Shown in pieces: positions 45,332 to 55,035 of a stretch of DNA of 64,000 bases (position 1 is the stretch's first letter; every line of letters starts with the position of its first letter). A program made the translations under genes and the position numbers. Source of the stretch: Fertoeibacter niger (lineage in GTDB: Bacteria; Pseudomonadota; Alphaproteobacteria; Rhodobacterales; Rhodobacteraceae); NCBI RefSeq assembly GCF_009380135.2, contig NZ_WHUT02000003.1, positions 62,001 to 126,000 of the forward strand. The letters run 5' to 3'. The notes below the pieces were generated by a model. The model did no database searches and was not told the DNA's origin. It saw only the letters and a list, made by a program, of their open reading frames with translations.

Positions 45332-46348
45332 ATGCTGATGACCTCTGCCCGGATGCGCCACGTCACCGCCGCCTGTGCCACGGCTTACGGCCCGCCCGAG
45401 GTCGTGGTGCTGCGCCAGATTGCCGCCGCGCCGCTGGGCGATGACGATCTGCGCATCGCCGTGCATCACACCACGGTATCTTCGGCCGATGTGCGGATCC
45501 GGGGCATGCGGGCACCGCGCGGCTTTGGCCTGATGATGCGCCTTATCTTTGGCATCACCCGGCCCCGCCAGCCCGTGCTGGGAACCGAGCTTTCCGGTAT
45601 CGTCACCGAGGTGGGCCGCAAGGTGACGCGGTTTCGCCCCGGCGAGGCGGTGTTCGCCTTTCCGGGCGGGCGGATGGGCGCGCATGCGGCATCGGTGGTG
45701 ATGCCACAGACGGGCCGGGTGCGGCCCGTGCCTGCGGGCGTGGCACTGGATGATGCGGCGGCGCTGTGCTTTGGCGGCACCACGGCGCTGGGGTATCTGC
45801 GCGACAAGCTGGCGCTGAAGCCCGGCGAAAGCCTGCTGGTGGTGGGGGCATCGGGCGCGGTTGGCACAGCGGCGGTGCAGATCGGGCGCGACATGGGTGC
45901 GCGGGTTACAGGGGTCTGTTCGGCGGGCAATGCGGAACTGGTGTTGGCGCTGGGGGCCGAACGGGTGATCGACTACCAGAGCCAGGATATTGCGCGCCTG
46001 CCCGACCGCTATGATGCGATACTGGACACTACCGGCCTGATGGCTTGGGCCAGCCACCGCCACCTGCTGACGCCAGAGGGGCGGCTGGCGCTGGTGGTGG
46101 CCAGCCTGCCGCAGATGCTGGCGGCGCTGCGGGCGGGCAAGCGCGTGGTCATGGGCCCTGCCCCCGAAACCACCGAAGCGATGGAGGCTTTGGCCGCCAT
46201 GGCCGCGCGCGGGGCGTTCCGCCCGGTGATCGGCCACCGGCTGCCGTTTGACCAGATCGCCGCCGCGCATGCGCTGGTTGATACCGGCCACAAGCGCGGA
46301 TCGGTGCTGATTACCCTGCCGGTTGCTGACGGTATGGCCACGGCCTGA
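45332..46348 (+). CDS. Zinc-independent MDR oxidoreductase (quinone oxidoreductase-like)
   Basis: 338 residues. An N-terminal GroES-like domain (VLGTELSGIVTEVGRKVTRF) and the Rossmann domain with LLVVGASGAVGTAAVQIGRD, GVCSAGNAELVLALGAERVI and YDAILDTTGLMAWASHRHLL fit the MDR family. The conserved zinc ligands of alcohol dehydrogenases are not evident, so it is probably an NAD(P)H quinone or enal reductase. The start may be ATG at 45332 or the in-frame ATG at 45338, the latter better spaced from AAGGGA. It is convergent with proS. Confidence 0.82.
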   Translation: MLMTSARMRHVTAACATAYGPPEVVVLRQIAAAPLGDDDLRIAVHHTTVSSADVRIRGMRAPRGFGLMMRLIFGITRPRQPVLGTELSGIVTEVGRKVTRFRPGEAVFAFPGGRMGAHAASVVMPQTGRVRPVPAGVALDDAAALCFGGTTALGYLRDKLALKPGESLLVVGASGAVGTAAVQIGRDMGARVTGVCSAGNAELVLALGAERVIDYQSQDIARLPDRYDAILDTTGLMAWASHRHLLTPEGRLALVVASLPQMLAALRAGKRVVMGPAPETTEAMEALAAMAARGAFRPVIGHRLPFDQIAAAHALVDTGHKRGSVLITLPVADGMATA

Positions 46349-46367
46349 ACCCGCCCGCCGGTCGCAA

Positions 46368-46387
46368 GGCGGGCCGGTTGGCCCGCC
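46368..46387. terminator. Perfect 8-bp hairpin between convergent genes
   Basis: GGCGGGCC (46368-46375) pairs perfectly with GGCCCGCC (46380-46387) across GGTT, between the oxidoreductase and proS stops. It probably serves both strands. Confidence 0.6.
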
Positions 46388-46398
46388 CTGCCACAGCC

Positions 46399-47739
46399 TC
46401 AGGCAATCTCGGCGTAGATCTGCACCACCCGGTCCACCGCCATTTCCAGCGACATTTCCTCGCTGACGCCGGTGCGGCGCGAGGTCAGTTCCACCACCCC
46501 GTTGCCCAGCCCGCGCGGCCCGACGGTGATGCGCCAGGGCAGGCCGATCAGATCCATCGTGGCGAATTTCGCGCCCGCCCGTTCGTCGCGGTCATCATAA
46601 AGCGGCTCCAGACCCTTGGCGGTCAGCGCCTGATAAAGTGCTGCACAGGCGCTGTCGGTGGCGGTATCACCCTGTTTCAGGTTCACGATGCCCACGGCAA
46701 AGGGCGTGACGCCTTCGGGCCAGATGATGCCCTTGTCGTCGTGGTTCGCCTCGATGATGGCGCCCAGCAGGCGCGACACGCCGATGCCATGCGAGCCCAT
46801 TTCCACCGGCACGCGGCTGCCGTCGGGCGTAACCACCGTGGCCCCCATCGCCTCGGAATATTTGGTGCCGAAATAGAAGATCTGCCCCACCTCGATGCCC
46901 CGCGCCGATTTGCGGCGTTCCTCGGGGATGGTTTCGAACAGCGCCGCGTCATGGGTTTCATCGGTGCGGGCGTAAAGCGTGGTGAATTCGGCGCAGACGG
47001 CGGCCACAGCCTCGCGGTCGTCGTAATCGACCTCGCGGCTTCCCAGCTTCAACTCGGTCACGGCAGAATCGTAGAACACCTCGGATTCGCCCGTGGCGGC
47101 CAGCACCAGAAATTCATGCGTGTCATCGCCGCCGATGGGGCCAGAGTCCGCCCGCATCGGGATCGCCGTCAGGCCCATACGCTCGTAAGTGCGCAGGTAG
47201 CTGACCATGTGGCGGTTGTAGGCATGCAGCGCCGCAGCCTTGTCCACGTCAAAGTTGTAGCCGTCTTTCATCAGGAATTCGCGGCCCCGCATCACGCCGA
47301 AGCGCGGGCGCATCTCGTCGCGGAACTTCCATTGAATGTGGTAAAGCGTCAGCGGCAGGTCTTTGTAAGACGACACATGGCTGCGGAAGATGTCGGTGAT
47401 CATCTCCTCATTCGTGGGGCCATACAGCATTTCACGCTTCTGCCGGTCGGTGATGCGCAGCATTTCCTGGCCGTAATCGTCATAGCGCCCGCTTTCGCGC
47501 CACAGGTCGGCGGGTTGCAGCGTGGGCATCAGCAGCGGGATGTGGCCCGCGCGGGCCTGTTCCTCGTGCACGATCTGTTCGATGCGTTTCAGCACCCGAT
47601 AGCCCAGCGGCAGCCAGGAATAGATGCCCGCCGCCTGCTGCTTGATCATCCCCGCGCGCAGCATGTAGCGGTGCGAGACGATCTGCGCCTCGGCAGGGTT
47701 TTCTTTCAGGACAGGCAGGAAATAGCGGGACAGACGCAT
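46399..47739 (-). CDS. proS: Prolyl-tRNA synthetase, short form without the INS editing domain
   Basis: 446 residues. Class II motifs are present: [20 protein letters not shown] (motif 1), [17 protein letters not shown] (motif 2 region), the triplet block [20 protein letters not shown] and motif 3 as [19 protein letters not shown], then an anticodon-binding domain starting [20 protein letters not shown]. Between motifs 2 and 3 there is no space for the usual INS deacylase domain, so Ala-tRNA-Pro editing must come from a free-standing factor. This short form is common in alphaproteobacteria. The start at 47739 ([10 protein letters not shown]) is family-typical. Confidence 0.94.
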   Translation of the reverse strand: MRLSRYFLPVLKENPAEAQIVSHRYMLRAGMIKQQAAGIYSWLPLGYRVLKRIEQIVHEEQARAGHIPLLMPTLQPADLWRESGRYDDYGQEMLRITDRQKREMLYGPTNEEMITDIFRSHVSSYKDLPLTLYHIQWKFRDEMRPRFGVMRGREFLMKDGYNFDVDKAAALHAYNRHMVSYLRTYERMGLTAIPMRADSGPIGGDDTHEFLVLAATGESEVFYDSAVTELKLGSREVDYDDREAVAAVCAEFTTLYARTDETHDAALFETIPEERRKSARGIEVGQIFYFGTKYSEAMGATVVTPDGSRVPVEMGSHGIGVSRLLGAIIEANHDDKGIIWPEGVTPFAVGIVNLKQGDTATDSACAALYQALTAKGLEPLYDDRDERAGAKFATMDLIGLPWRITVGPRGLGNGVVELTSRRTGVSEEMSLEMAVDRVVQIYAEIA

Positions 47740-47943
47740 GGCGGCCTCGGGCTTGAGTGTTTCAACCGGGTGTAGGCGAGCCTTGCAGGGCAGGCAAGCG
47801 CCACCGCAGCCCCGATACGCCCGGCGGCGGCGAAATGGCCAAAGCAGTGCGCAAAATGCCCGGCGCACCGGCTGTCATCCGCCTTTCACTTGCAAGCCAG
47901 ACAGGGCTGCGCCATGTGTTCTGCACAGCAACGGAGGCGGAAC

Positions 47944-49026
47944 ATGGCATTGCCCGTGCAACAACAAGCGAAATACTGGGGCCTTTCGGCGGCCGTGTTC
48001 CTGCTGATGCTGTGGCTGCTGGGCGATGTGATCCTGCCGTTTCTGGTGGGCGGGGCGATTGCCTATTTCCTTGATCCGCTGGCCGACCGGTTGCAGCGCG
48101 CCGGGATGAACCGGGTTGCAGCCACCGCGACGATATCGGTGGGCATGTTGCTGATGGCAGTGCTTCTGGTGCTGGCGGTCATTCCCACGCTGATCAGCCA
48201 GTTGAGCGCGCTGGTGAACGCGGCACCCGACATTTTCCGCCAGTTGCAGACCTTCCTGACGGAACGTTTTCCGCAGCTCAGCGACGAGACCAGCACCATC
48301 CGCCAGACCCTGCTGTCGATCGGCGAGACGATCAAGGAACGTGGCGGCGAACTGGCCAACACGGTGATCGGCTCGGCGCTGGGCGTGATCAATGCCGTGG
48401 TGTTCATGGTCGTGGTGCCTGTGGTGTCGTTCTATCTGCTGCTGGACTGGGACAACATGGTGGCCAAGGTAGACAGCTGGATACCGCGCGACCATGCGCC
48501 CACCGTGCGCCGTCTGGCGCGCGACATCGACCGCGTGCTGGCCGGTTTCGTGCGCGGGCAGATTTCGGTCTGTCTGGTGCTGGGCACGTTTTACTCCATC
48601 GCGCTGATGCTGGCGGGGTTGCAATTCGGGCTGATCGTGGGGGCGATTGCCGGGGCGATCACGTTCATCCCCTATATCGGCGCGCTGGTGGGCGGGGCCC
48701 TGGCCATCGGGCTTGCGCTGTTCCAGTTCTGGGGCGACTGGTTTTCCATCGGGCTGATTGCCGCGATCTTTGCCATCGGGCAGTTTCTGGAAGGCAACAT
48801 CATCACCCCGCGCCTTGTGGGCAACTCGGTGGGGCTGCACCCGGTCTGGCTGCTGTTCGCGCTGTCGGCCTTTGGTGCGCTGTTCGGCTTTGTGGGCTTG
48901 CTGGTGGCGGTGCCGGTGGCGGCGGCGCTGGGTGTTCTGCTGCGCTTTGCGTTCGAGCAATACAAGACCAGCCGCCTGTATCAGGGGCTGGAGGCCCCGC
49001 CCCCCGATGACGAGGATCCGCGTTGA
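47944..49026 (+). CDS. AI-2E family permease (UPF0118)
   Basis: 360 residues with about eight hydrophobic helices. GGAIAYFLDPLADRLQRAGM is the early signature, VPVVSFYLLLDWDNM and GAIAGAITFIPYIGALVGGA then EGNIITPRLVGNSVGLHPVW are highly typical of this family. Members range from autoinducer exporters to Na+/H+ antiporters, so substrate is unproven. The ATG at 47944 follows GGAGGCGGAAC. The stop overlaps the TTG start of hdaA, an arrangement shared by many relatives. Confidence 0.88.
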   Translation: MALPVQQQAKYWGLSAAVFLLMLWLLGDVILPFLVGGAIAYFLDPLADRLQRAGMNRVAATATISVGMLLMAVLLVLAVIPTLISQLSALVNAAPDIFRQLQTFLTERFPQLSDETSTIRQTLLSIGETIKERGGELANTVIGSALGVINAVVFMVVVPVVSFYLLLDWDNMVAKVDSWIPRDHAPTVRRLARDIDRVLAGFVRGQISVCLVLGTFYSIALMLAGLQFGLIVGAIAGAITFIPYIGALVGGALAIGLALFQFWGDWFSIGLIAAIFAIGQFLEGNIITPRLVGNSVGLHPVWLLFALSAFGALFGFVGLLVAVPVAAALGVLLRFAFEQYKTSRLYQGLEAPPPDDEDPR

Positions 49027-49694
49027 GCGGACAGTTGGCCTTCGACCTGCCGGGCCGCACCGCCCTGCACCGCGATGATTTCTTTGTGTCGCCCGCCAAT
49101 GCGCTGGCGCTGGCCACGGTGGACGGCTGGCGCGACTGGCCGCAGGGCAAGTTGCTGCTGCTGGGGCCACGCGGCGCGGGCAAGACGCATCTGGCGCATA
49201 TCTGGGCGGCGGCGGCCGGGGCAAGGCTGGTGCCCGCAACCGCGCTGGCCTGTGCCGATCTGCCGCGTCTGGCCGCCAGCGGTGCCGTGGTGGTCGAGGA
49301 TGCGGCCCTGCTTGCGGGCGATCCGGCTGGCGAAGAGGCGCTGTTTCATCTGCACAACCTGCTGGTCGCGGGCCGGGGCGCGCTGCTGATCACCGCCGAT
49401 CGCCCGCCGCGCGACTGGGGCCTTGCCCTGCCCGATCTGGCCAGCCGCATGCAGGGCACCGCATTGGCGCATCTGGCCCCGCCCGATGATGCGCTGCTGT
49501 CGGCGGTGCTGGTCAAGCTGTTCGCCGACCGCCAGATCAACGTGCCGCCCAGCCTGATCCCCTATCTGGTGGCACGGATGGACCGTTCCTTTGCCGCCGC
49601 CAATGCGCTGGTGGCAGCACTTGACGCGCGGGCATTGGCGCTGGGGCGGTCGATCACCCGCAATCTGGCCGCCGAACTGCTGGACCCGTCATGA
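49023..49694 (+). CDS. hdaA: Replication-regulatory AAA+ protein HdaA (DnaA-related)
   Basis: 223 residues. QLAFDLPGR at residues 4-12 fits the beta-clamp-binding motif. The AAA+ core contains LLLLGPRGAGKTHLAHIWAA (Walker A GPRGAGKT) and AVVVEDAALLAGD at the Walker B position, followed by DLASRMQGTALAHLAPPDDA. The DnaA DNA-binding domain is absent, so it is a regulator acting with the sliding clamp to convert DnaA-ATP to DnaA-ADP and prevent re-initiation. It starts with TTG at 49023 overlapping the permease stop. Confidence 0.9.
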   Translation: MSGQLAFDLPGRTALHRDDFFVSPANALALATVDGWRDWPQGKLLLLGPRGAGKTHLAHIWAAAAGARLVPATALACADLPRLAASGAVVVEDAALLAGDPAGEEALFHLHNLLVAGRGALLITADRPPRDWGLALPDLASRMQGTALAHLAPPDDALLSAVLVKLFADRQINVPPSLIPYLVARMDRSFAAANALVAALDARALALGRSITRNLAAELLDPS

Positions 49695-49708
49695 CAGCGC
49701 GGCAAAAA

Positions 49709-49726
49709 CTGTCATAATCCTTTCAC
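49709..49726 (+). promoter_or_regulatory. Candidate Pho box upstream of ppk
   Basis: CTGTCAT (49709-49715), AATC spacer and CTTTCAC (49720-49726) match the PhoB box CTGTCAT-N4-CTGTCAT, the second half at five of seven bases. It lies 32 bases before the ppk start codon, directly after hdaA. It implies induction on phosphate starvation. Confidence 0.6.
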
Positions 49727-49757
49727 GCAGCGCACCGATAAGCGGCGCAAACCCCTG

Positions 49758-52019
49758 ATGGCGAAGAACAGCATGACACAATCGGATTTCCTGAAGGCCC
49801 CCTTCCCTGCAGCCATCGCCCTTCCGCCTGAAGAAATCACCGGCCCGCGCCGGTTCTTCAACCGCGAGCTCAGCTGGCTGGCCTTCAACTGGCGCGTGCT
49901 GGACGAGGCGTCGAACCCCGCCGTGCCGCTGCTGGAGCGTCTGCGTTTCCTGTCGATCTCGGCCACCAATCTGGATGAATTCTACATGGTGCGCGTGGCT
50001 GGCCTGCGCCAGCTGGCCCGGGCAGGCAATGCCGCGCTGTCCGAGGATGGCCGCACCCCGCTGGACCAGCTTTCGCTGATCAACGCCGATGCGCGCGGGC
50101 TGATGGCCATGCAGCAGACGGTGTTCAACCGCCTGAAGAAAGAGATGGAAGAGCAGGGTATTACCATCCTGACCCGCTCCAAACTGACCGCCCGCGACCT
50201 GAAACACCTGGAGGAACATTTCCTGCACAAGGTGTTTCCGGTGCTGTCGCCGCTGGCCATCGACCCGGCGCATCCCTTCCCGTTCATCCCCAACCTTGGC
50301 TTCTGTCTGGCGCTGGAACTGGAACGTGTCAGCGACCGGCGCACGTTGCAGGCCCTCCTGCCGATCCCGCAGCAGATTTCGCGCTTTGTCGTGCTGCCCG
50401 GCAACCCGGGCGAGCACCGCGTCCTGCCGCTGGAAGAGCTGCTGCTGCTGCACCTGAACATGCTGTTCCCCGGTTACACCGATCGCGGGCATTGCAGCTT
50501 CCGCGTGCTGCGCGACAGCGATCTGGAGGTCGAGGACGAGGCCGAAGATCTGGTGCGCGAATTTGAAACCGCGCTGAAACGCCGCCGCCGGGGCGACGTG
50601 ATCCGCCTGAAGATCAGCACAGGCGCCCCCGAAGAACTGCGCGCCCTGATCATGGAAGAGCTGGGCGTCGCCACCGATGAGGTGGTCGAGGTGCGCGGGC
50701 TGCTGGGCGTTGCCGATCTGAAGGAACTGATCCTGTCCAACCGCAAGGATCTGCTGTGGCCCTCCTTCAGCCCGCGTGTGCCCGAACGGGTGGAGGATCA
50801 CGACGGCGACATGTTCGCCGCGATCCGGCAAAAGGACATGCTGCTGCACCACCCCTATGAAACCTTCGACATGGTTATCCGGTTTCTGGAACAGGCGGCG
50901 CGTGACCCCAATGTTCTGGCCATCAAGCAGACGCTTTACCGCACCAGCTGGGACAGCCCCGTTGTCAGCGCGCTGTGCGAGGCGGCCGAGGCGGGCAAAT
51001 CGGTGACGGCGCTGGTGGAACTGAAGGCGCGGTTCGACGAGGCTGCCAACATCCGCCAGTCGCGGCGGCTGGAACGGGCGGGCGCGCATGTGGTTTACGG
51101 CTTCATGCACCTGAAAACCCACGCGAAAATCAGCACCGTGGTGCGGCGCGAGGGTGAAAATCTGGTGACCTACACCCATTACGGCACCGGCAACTATCAC
51201 CCGATCACCGCACGCATCTATACCGACCTGTCGTTCTTCACCTGCGATGCGGCGCTGGGGCGCGATGCGACCAAGGTGTTCAACTATCTGTCGGGCTATG
51301 TGCAGCCCGAGGGGCTGGAAAACCTGGCCATCTCGCCCACCACGCTGAAGCCCCGCCTGCTGGACCTGATCGCCGCCGAGGCCGACCATGCCCGCGCAGG
51401 CCGCCCGGCGCAGATCTGGGGCAAGATCAACTCGATGATCGAGCCCGAGGTGATTGATGCGCTTTATGCCGCCAGCCAGGCCGGGGTGCAGATCAGCCTT
51501 GTGGTGCGTGGCATCTGCGGGCTGCGCCCCGGGGTGCAGGGCCTGTCGGAAAACATCCGGGTGAAATCGGTGGTGGGGCGGTTCCTGGAACACAGCCGCA
51601 TCGTGTGTTTCGGCAATGGCCACGGGCTGCCGTCGGATCAGGCGCGGGTGTTCTTCTCGTCTGCCGACTGGATGGGGCGCAACCTGAACCGCCGCGTCGA
51701 AACGCTGGTAGAGGCGCATAACCCCACGGTGAAAGACCAGATCGTCGGGCAGATCATGGCGGCCAACATGGCCGATACCGCGCAAAGCTGGGTCTTGCAG
51801 CCCGATGGCCAGTATGTGCGGGAATTGCCCGAAGGCGATCGCGTGCTGTTCAACTGCCACCGGTTCTTCATGGAAAACCCGTCGCTGTCGGGCCGTGGCA
51901 CCGCCGGGGCCAAGGACGTGCCGCGTCTGGCCGCACTTTACAAGGACAGTCTGGCAGAGGAAACGCAGGCCGACACGGCCATGCTGCAGGCCGCGCAGAG
52001 CGACGAGCCCACAGCCTGA
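49758..52019 (+). CDS. ppk: Polyphosphate kinase Ppk1
   Basis: 753 residues (a 748-residue start at the ATG at 49773 is possible). All PPK1 domains show: [57 protein letters not shown], then the phosphohistidine region [20 protein letters not shown] and [20 protein letters not shown]. It polymerises the gamma phosphate of ATP into polyphosphate and can run backwards. A candidate Pho box lies 32 bases upstream and ppx follows, so it belongs to the phosphate-response circuit. Confidence 0.96.
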   Translation: MAKNSMTQSDFLKAPFPAAIALPPEEITGPRRFFNRELSWLAFNWRVLDEASNPAVPLLERLRFLSISATNLDEFYMVRVAGLRQLARAGNAALSEDGRTPLDQLSLINADARGLMAMQQTVFNRLKKEMEEQGITILTRSKLTARDLKHLEEHFLHKVFPVLSPLAIDPAHPFPFIPNLGFCLALELERVSDRRTLQALLPIPQQISRFVVLPGNPGEHRVLPLEELLLLHLNMLFPGYTDRGHCSFRVLRDSDLEVEDEAEDLVREFETALKRRRRGDVIRLKISTGAPEELRALIMEELGVATDEVVEVRGLLGVADLKELILSNRKDLLWPSFSPRVPERVEDHDGDMFAAIRQKDMLLHHPYETFDMVIRFLEQAARDPNVLAIKQTLYRTSWDSPVVSALCEAAEAGKSVTALVELKARFDEAANIRQSRRLERAGAHVVYGFMHLKTHAKISTVVRREGENLVTYTHYGTGNYHPITARIYTDLSFFTCDAALGRDATKVFNYLSGYVQPEGLENLAISPTTLKPRLLDLIAAEADHARAGRPAQIWGKINSMIEPEVIDALYAASQAGVQISLVVRGICGLRPGVQGLSENIRVKSVVGRFLEHSRIVCFGNGHGLPSDQARVFFSSADWMGRNLNRRVETLVEAHNPTVKDQIVGQIMAANMADTAQSWVLQPDGQYVRELPEGDRVLFNCHRFFMENPSLSGRGTAGAKDVPRLAALYKDSLAEETQADTAMLQAAQSDEPTA

Positions 52020-52111
52020 GATCTGCCGTGCCGTCAAGACAACGGATGCCGGTTGACCATGCCGCAACCAGGCGGCATGGTCGCGCGCACGACCGAGCCG
52101 GAGACTCTGCC

Positions 52112-53674
52112 ATGACCGACGCCGCTGAACCCGCCGCCGCCGACGGGGGTGCCGACGAATACGGTCCCTTTGGCCGTCCGTTGTTCGAAGACCCCTCCGC
52201 CCGGGCGCTCAGCCGGGTGGGCGTGGTGGATGTGGGATCAAACTCTGTCCGCATGGTGGTGTTTGACGGGGCTGCCCGCTCACCCGCCTATTTCTACAAT
52301 GAAAAGGTGATGTGCGGGCTGGGTCAGGGGCTGGCGGAAACCGGCCTCTTGAACCCGCGCGGGCGCGAACGCGCGCTTGCCGCCTTGCGCCGCTTTTCCC
52401 TTCTGGCCAAGGGGATGGACATTCACCCCATGACCGTGGTGGCCACCGCCGCCGTGCGCGAAGCGGCCGATGGCCCGGCGTTTCAGGAACAGGTGCTGCG
52501 CGAAACCGGGCTGAACATGTGGGTCATCGACGGCGATGAAGAGGCCCGCCTGTCGGCGCAGGGCGTGCTGCTTGGCTGGCCCGAGGCCACGGGAATCGTT
52601 TGCGACATCGGCGGCAACTCGATGGAACTGGCCCGGATCGGCGGAGGTCAGGTGGGGCGGCGCGCCACATCACCGCTGGGCCCGTTCCGCCTGCAACAGG
52701 TGTCCGGCGGCGTGAAGGAACGGCAGGCCCATATCGCCGGCATTCTTGACGGCCTGCATGACCTTATCAAACCAGAAGGCGACCGCATCTATCTGGTGGG
52801 CGGCTCGTGGCGGGTGATCGCGCGGCTTGACATGGAACGGCGCGGCTACCCGCTGACCGTGCTGCATGAATACCGCATGCAGCCCAAGGCCTTGCTGGAC
52901 ACGCTGGACTGGATCGGCACCTCTGACCTTGGCGCGCTGCGGGTGCGCACCGGCACCTCGACCGAGCGGATGGAACTGGTGCCGCTGGCCTGCGAGGTCT
53001 TGCGCGAACTGGTCCGCATCTTCAAACCGCGCGAGATCGACGTGTCGGCCTACGGCATCCGCGAGGGGCTTCTTTATGAACAGATGCCCGAAACCCTGCG
53101 CGCCCGCGACCCGCTGATCGAGGCCGCCCGCGTGGCCGAGGCCACATCGGCCCGGATGCCGGGCTTTGGCAAGAAGCTTTACACCTTCCTGTCGCCGTTG
53201 TTCGAGGCTGCCCCGCCCGAGCGCCAGCGCCTGGTAAAGGCCGCCTGCCTGCTGCATGACACGACTTGGCGCGCGCATCCCGATTACCGGGCCGAGGTCT
53301 GTTTCGACAATGCCACCCGGGCCAATCTGGGCGGGTTGGATCATCCGGGCCGGGTGTTTCTGGGCCTGGCGCTGCTGCACCGCTACAAGAACAGCCGTTC
53401 GGGATCACGGCTGGAACCGCTTTTCCGGTTGCTGACCGACGAGGAAGTGCAAGAGGCCGAGGTGCTGGGCAAGGCCATGCGCTTTGGCGCGATGTTCTCG
53501 ATTGCCGATCCGGCGCAGGCGGGCAGCCTGACCTGGCAGCCGAAAAAGCGCATCCTGGGTCTGGCACTGACCCCGCACGGCGAGGGGCTGTTCGGCGAAG
53601 TGGCGCAGGCGCGGTTCAAGTCTTTGACCAGCGCCTTGCGGGCGACGGGCGAGATCACGCAGGCCGCGACCTGA
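52112..53674 (+). CDS. ppx: Exopolyphosphatase / pppGpp phosphohydrolase Ppx
   Basis: 520 residues. ASKHA ATPase-like halves: VGVVDVGSNSVRMVVFDGAA (phosphate-binding loop 1), VVATAAVREAADGPAFQEQV, IVCDIGGNSMELARIGGGQV (phosphate 2), then a C-terminal HD-like helical domain with KAACLLHDTTWRAHPDYRAE. It removes terminal phosphate from polyphosphate and perhaps pppGpp. ppk lies 92 bases upstream. The ATG at 52112 is chosen; an earlier in-frame ATG precedes a low-complexity stretch. Its TGA overlaps the ATG of the VOC gene. Confidence 0.94.
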   Translation: MTDAAEPAAADGGADEYGPFGRPLFEDPSARALSRVGVVDVGSNSVRMVVFDGAARSPAYFYNEKVMCGLGQGLAETGLLNPRGRERALAALRRFSLLAKGMDIHPMTVVATAAVREAADGPAFQEQVLRETGLNMWVIDGDEEARLSAQGVLLGWPEATGIVCDIGGNSMELARIGGGQVGRRATSPLGPFRLQQVSGGVKERQAHIAGILDGLHDLIKPEGDRIYLVGGSWRVIARLDMERRGYPLTVLHEYRMQPKALLDTLDWIGTSDLGALRVRTGTSTERMELVPLACEVLRELVRIFKPREIDVSAYGIREGLLYEQMPETLRARDPLIEAARVAEATSARMPGFGKKLYTFLSPLFEAAPPERQRLVKAACLLHDTTWRAHPDYRAEVCFDNATRANLGGLDHPGRVFLGLALLHRYKNSRSGSRLEPLFRLLTDEEVQEAEVLGKAMRFGAMFSIADPAQAGSLTWQPKKRILGLALTPHGEGLFGEVAQARFKSLTSALRATGEITQAAT

Positions 53675-54288
53675 TGCTGCTGCTGGACCATCTGGCGGTT
53701 GCGGCGGAAACGCTGGACGAGGGTGTGGCGGCGGTCGAGGCGGCCTTGGGCGTGGCGCTGGCTGGTGGTGGCCAGCACCCCCACATGGCCACGCACAACC
53801 GGCTGCTGGGGCTGGGTGATCTTTATCTGGAGGTGATCGCCGCCGATCCCGGCGCCCCTGCCCCGGCCTGGCCGCGCTGGTTCGACCTTGACCGTTTCAC
53901 TGGCCGCCCGCGCCTGACGAACTGGGTGGCGCGCTGCAATGATCTGGAGGGGGAGGTGGCCCTGTCGCCCGCCGGCGTGGGTGTGCCGGTCGATCTCGCG
54001 CGCAGCGATTTCCGCTGGCGCATGGCCGTGCCCGCGGATGGCTGCCTGCCCTTCGACGGCTGCTTTCCCGCGCTGATCCAGTGGCAGGGGGCGGCCCACC
54101 CTGCCCTGCGCCTGCCCGAATGCGACGTGCGCCTGACCCGCCTGGAGATTGCCCACCCCGAGGCCGATGCGCTGAATGTGCTGCTGACAGGCCGTTTCGA
54201 CGAACCCCGGCTGGAGATTCTGCCCGGCCCGGCCGTTGCCCTGCGCGCCACATTTGCCACGCCGCACGGTGTGCGGGTGCTGGAATGA
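53674..54288 (+). CDS. Glyoxalase-like (VOC superfamily) protein
   Basis: 204 residues: MLLLDHLAVAAETLDEGVAA at the start gives a DHLAVA first-strand motif (His6), followed by GGGQHPHMATHNRLLGLGDL and YLEVIAADPGAPAPAWPRWF, matching the glyoxalase_3 type of VOC domain. The C-terminal part contains LRLPECDVRLTRLEIAHPEA. The start overlaps the ppx stop by one base (TGATG), so it is cotranslated with ppx. Function unknown. Confidence 0.75.
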   Translation: MLLLDHLAVAAETLDEGVAAVEAALGVALAGGGQHPHMATHNRLLGLGDLYLEVIAADPGAPAPAWPRWFDLDRFTGRPRLTNWVARCNDLEGEVALSPAGVGVPVDLARSDFRWRMAVPADGCLPFDGCFPALIQWQGAAHPALRLPECDVRLTRLEIAHPEADALNVLLTGRFDEPRLEILPGPAVALRATFATPHGVRVLE

Positions 54289-54351
54289 CCGCTGTGCATT
54301 CGCAGCATTTCCTGACCTGACAGCGCGCGCGGCGCAGGTTATGCTGTGCCC

Positions 54352-55035
54352 ATGTCGATCTGGAGCCGCATCACCGCCGCGCTTTCCGCCCTCGCCGCCG
54401 GTGAAGGGCTTTCGGCGGTGTTTGACCGGTTGCGCACCCCGCCAGAACGCTCGGTCGGCTTTACCATCGCCGTGATCGCGCTGGGGGCCAAGATGGCCAA
54501 GGCCGATGGCGAGGTGACGCGGGATGAGGTGACGGCCTTTCGTCAGGTTTTCGCCGTGCCCGAGGGCGAAGAGGCGAATGCCGCCCGCGTGTTCAATCTG
54601 GCGCGGCAGGATGTGGCGGGCTTTGATGCCTATGCCCGCAAGATCCGCGCGATGTTTCGCGACGATGACCGTATCCTGATCGACCTGATGGAAGGGCTGT
54701 TCCACATTTCCGTCTCGGACGGTGCCTATCACCCCAAGGAGGATGAATTTCTGGCCGAAGTTGCCGGGATTTTCGGCATCAACGAGCGGTCGTTCCGCGC
54801 GGTGCGCGCGCGATTCGTGCCGGGTTGCGCGCGCGACCCCTATGATGTGCTGGGCGTGGCCCCCGATGCCGCCCTTGACGACATCCGCACCGCCTGGAAA
54901 CGCGCGGTGCGCGACAGCCACCCCGACGGCATGATGGCGCGCGGTGTGCCCGCCGAGGCGGTGAAACTGGCCGAACGCCGGATGATCGACATCAATGCCG
55001 CATGGGACGAGATCCGCGCAAAGCAGCCCGCCTGA
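54352..55035 (+). CDS. TerB-like plus DnaJ-domain co-chaperone (DjlA family)
   Basis: 227 residues. Residues about 30-155 resemble TerB/DjlA (GFTIAVIALGAKMAKADGEV, EGLFHISVSDGAYHPKEDEF); residues about 165-227 are a C-terminal J domain (DPYDVLGVAPDAALDDIRTA, RAVRDSHPDGMMARG) with the HPD tripeptide as SHPDG. It stimulates DnaK-type chaperones. Whether the N-terminus inserts in the membrane, as in E. coli DjlA, is unclear. The ATG at 54352 is two codons after a GTG. It overlaps the next gene at TGATG. Confidence 0.85.
   Translation: MSIWSRITAALSALAAGEGLSAVFDRLRTPPERSVGFTIAVIALGAKMAKADGEVTRDEVTAFRQVFAVPEGEEANAARVFNLARQDVAGFDAYARKIRAMFRDDDRILIDLMEGLFHISVSDGAYHPKEDEFLAEVAGIFGINERSFRAVRARFVPGCARDPYDVLGVAPDAALDDIRTAWKRAVRDSHPDGMMARGVPAEAVKLAERRMIDINAAWDEIRAKQPA

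Noticed and set aside
49689-52067. A 792-codon minus-strand frame opposite ppk
   Set aside because: It is an antisense artefact of GC-rich codon bias; the plus-strand frame encodes full-length Ppk1 with all motifs.
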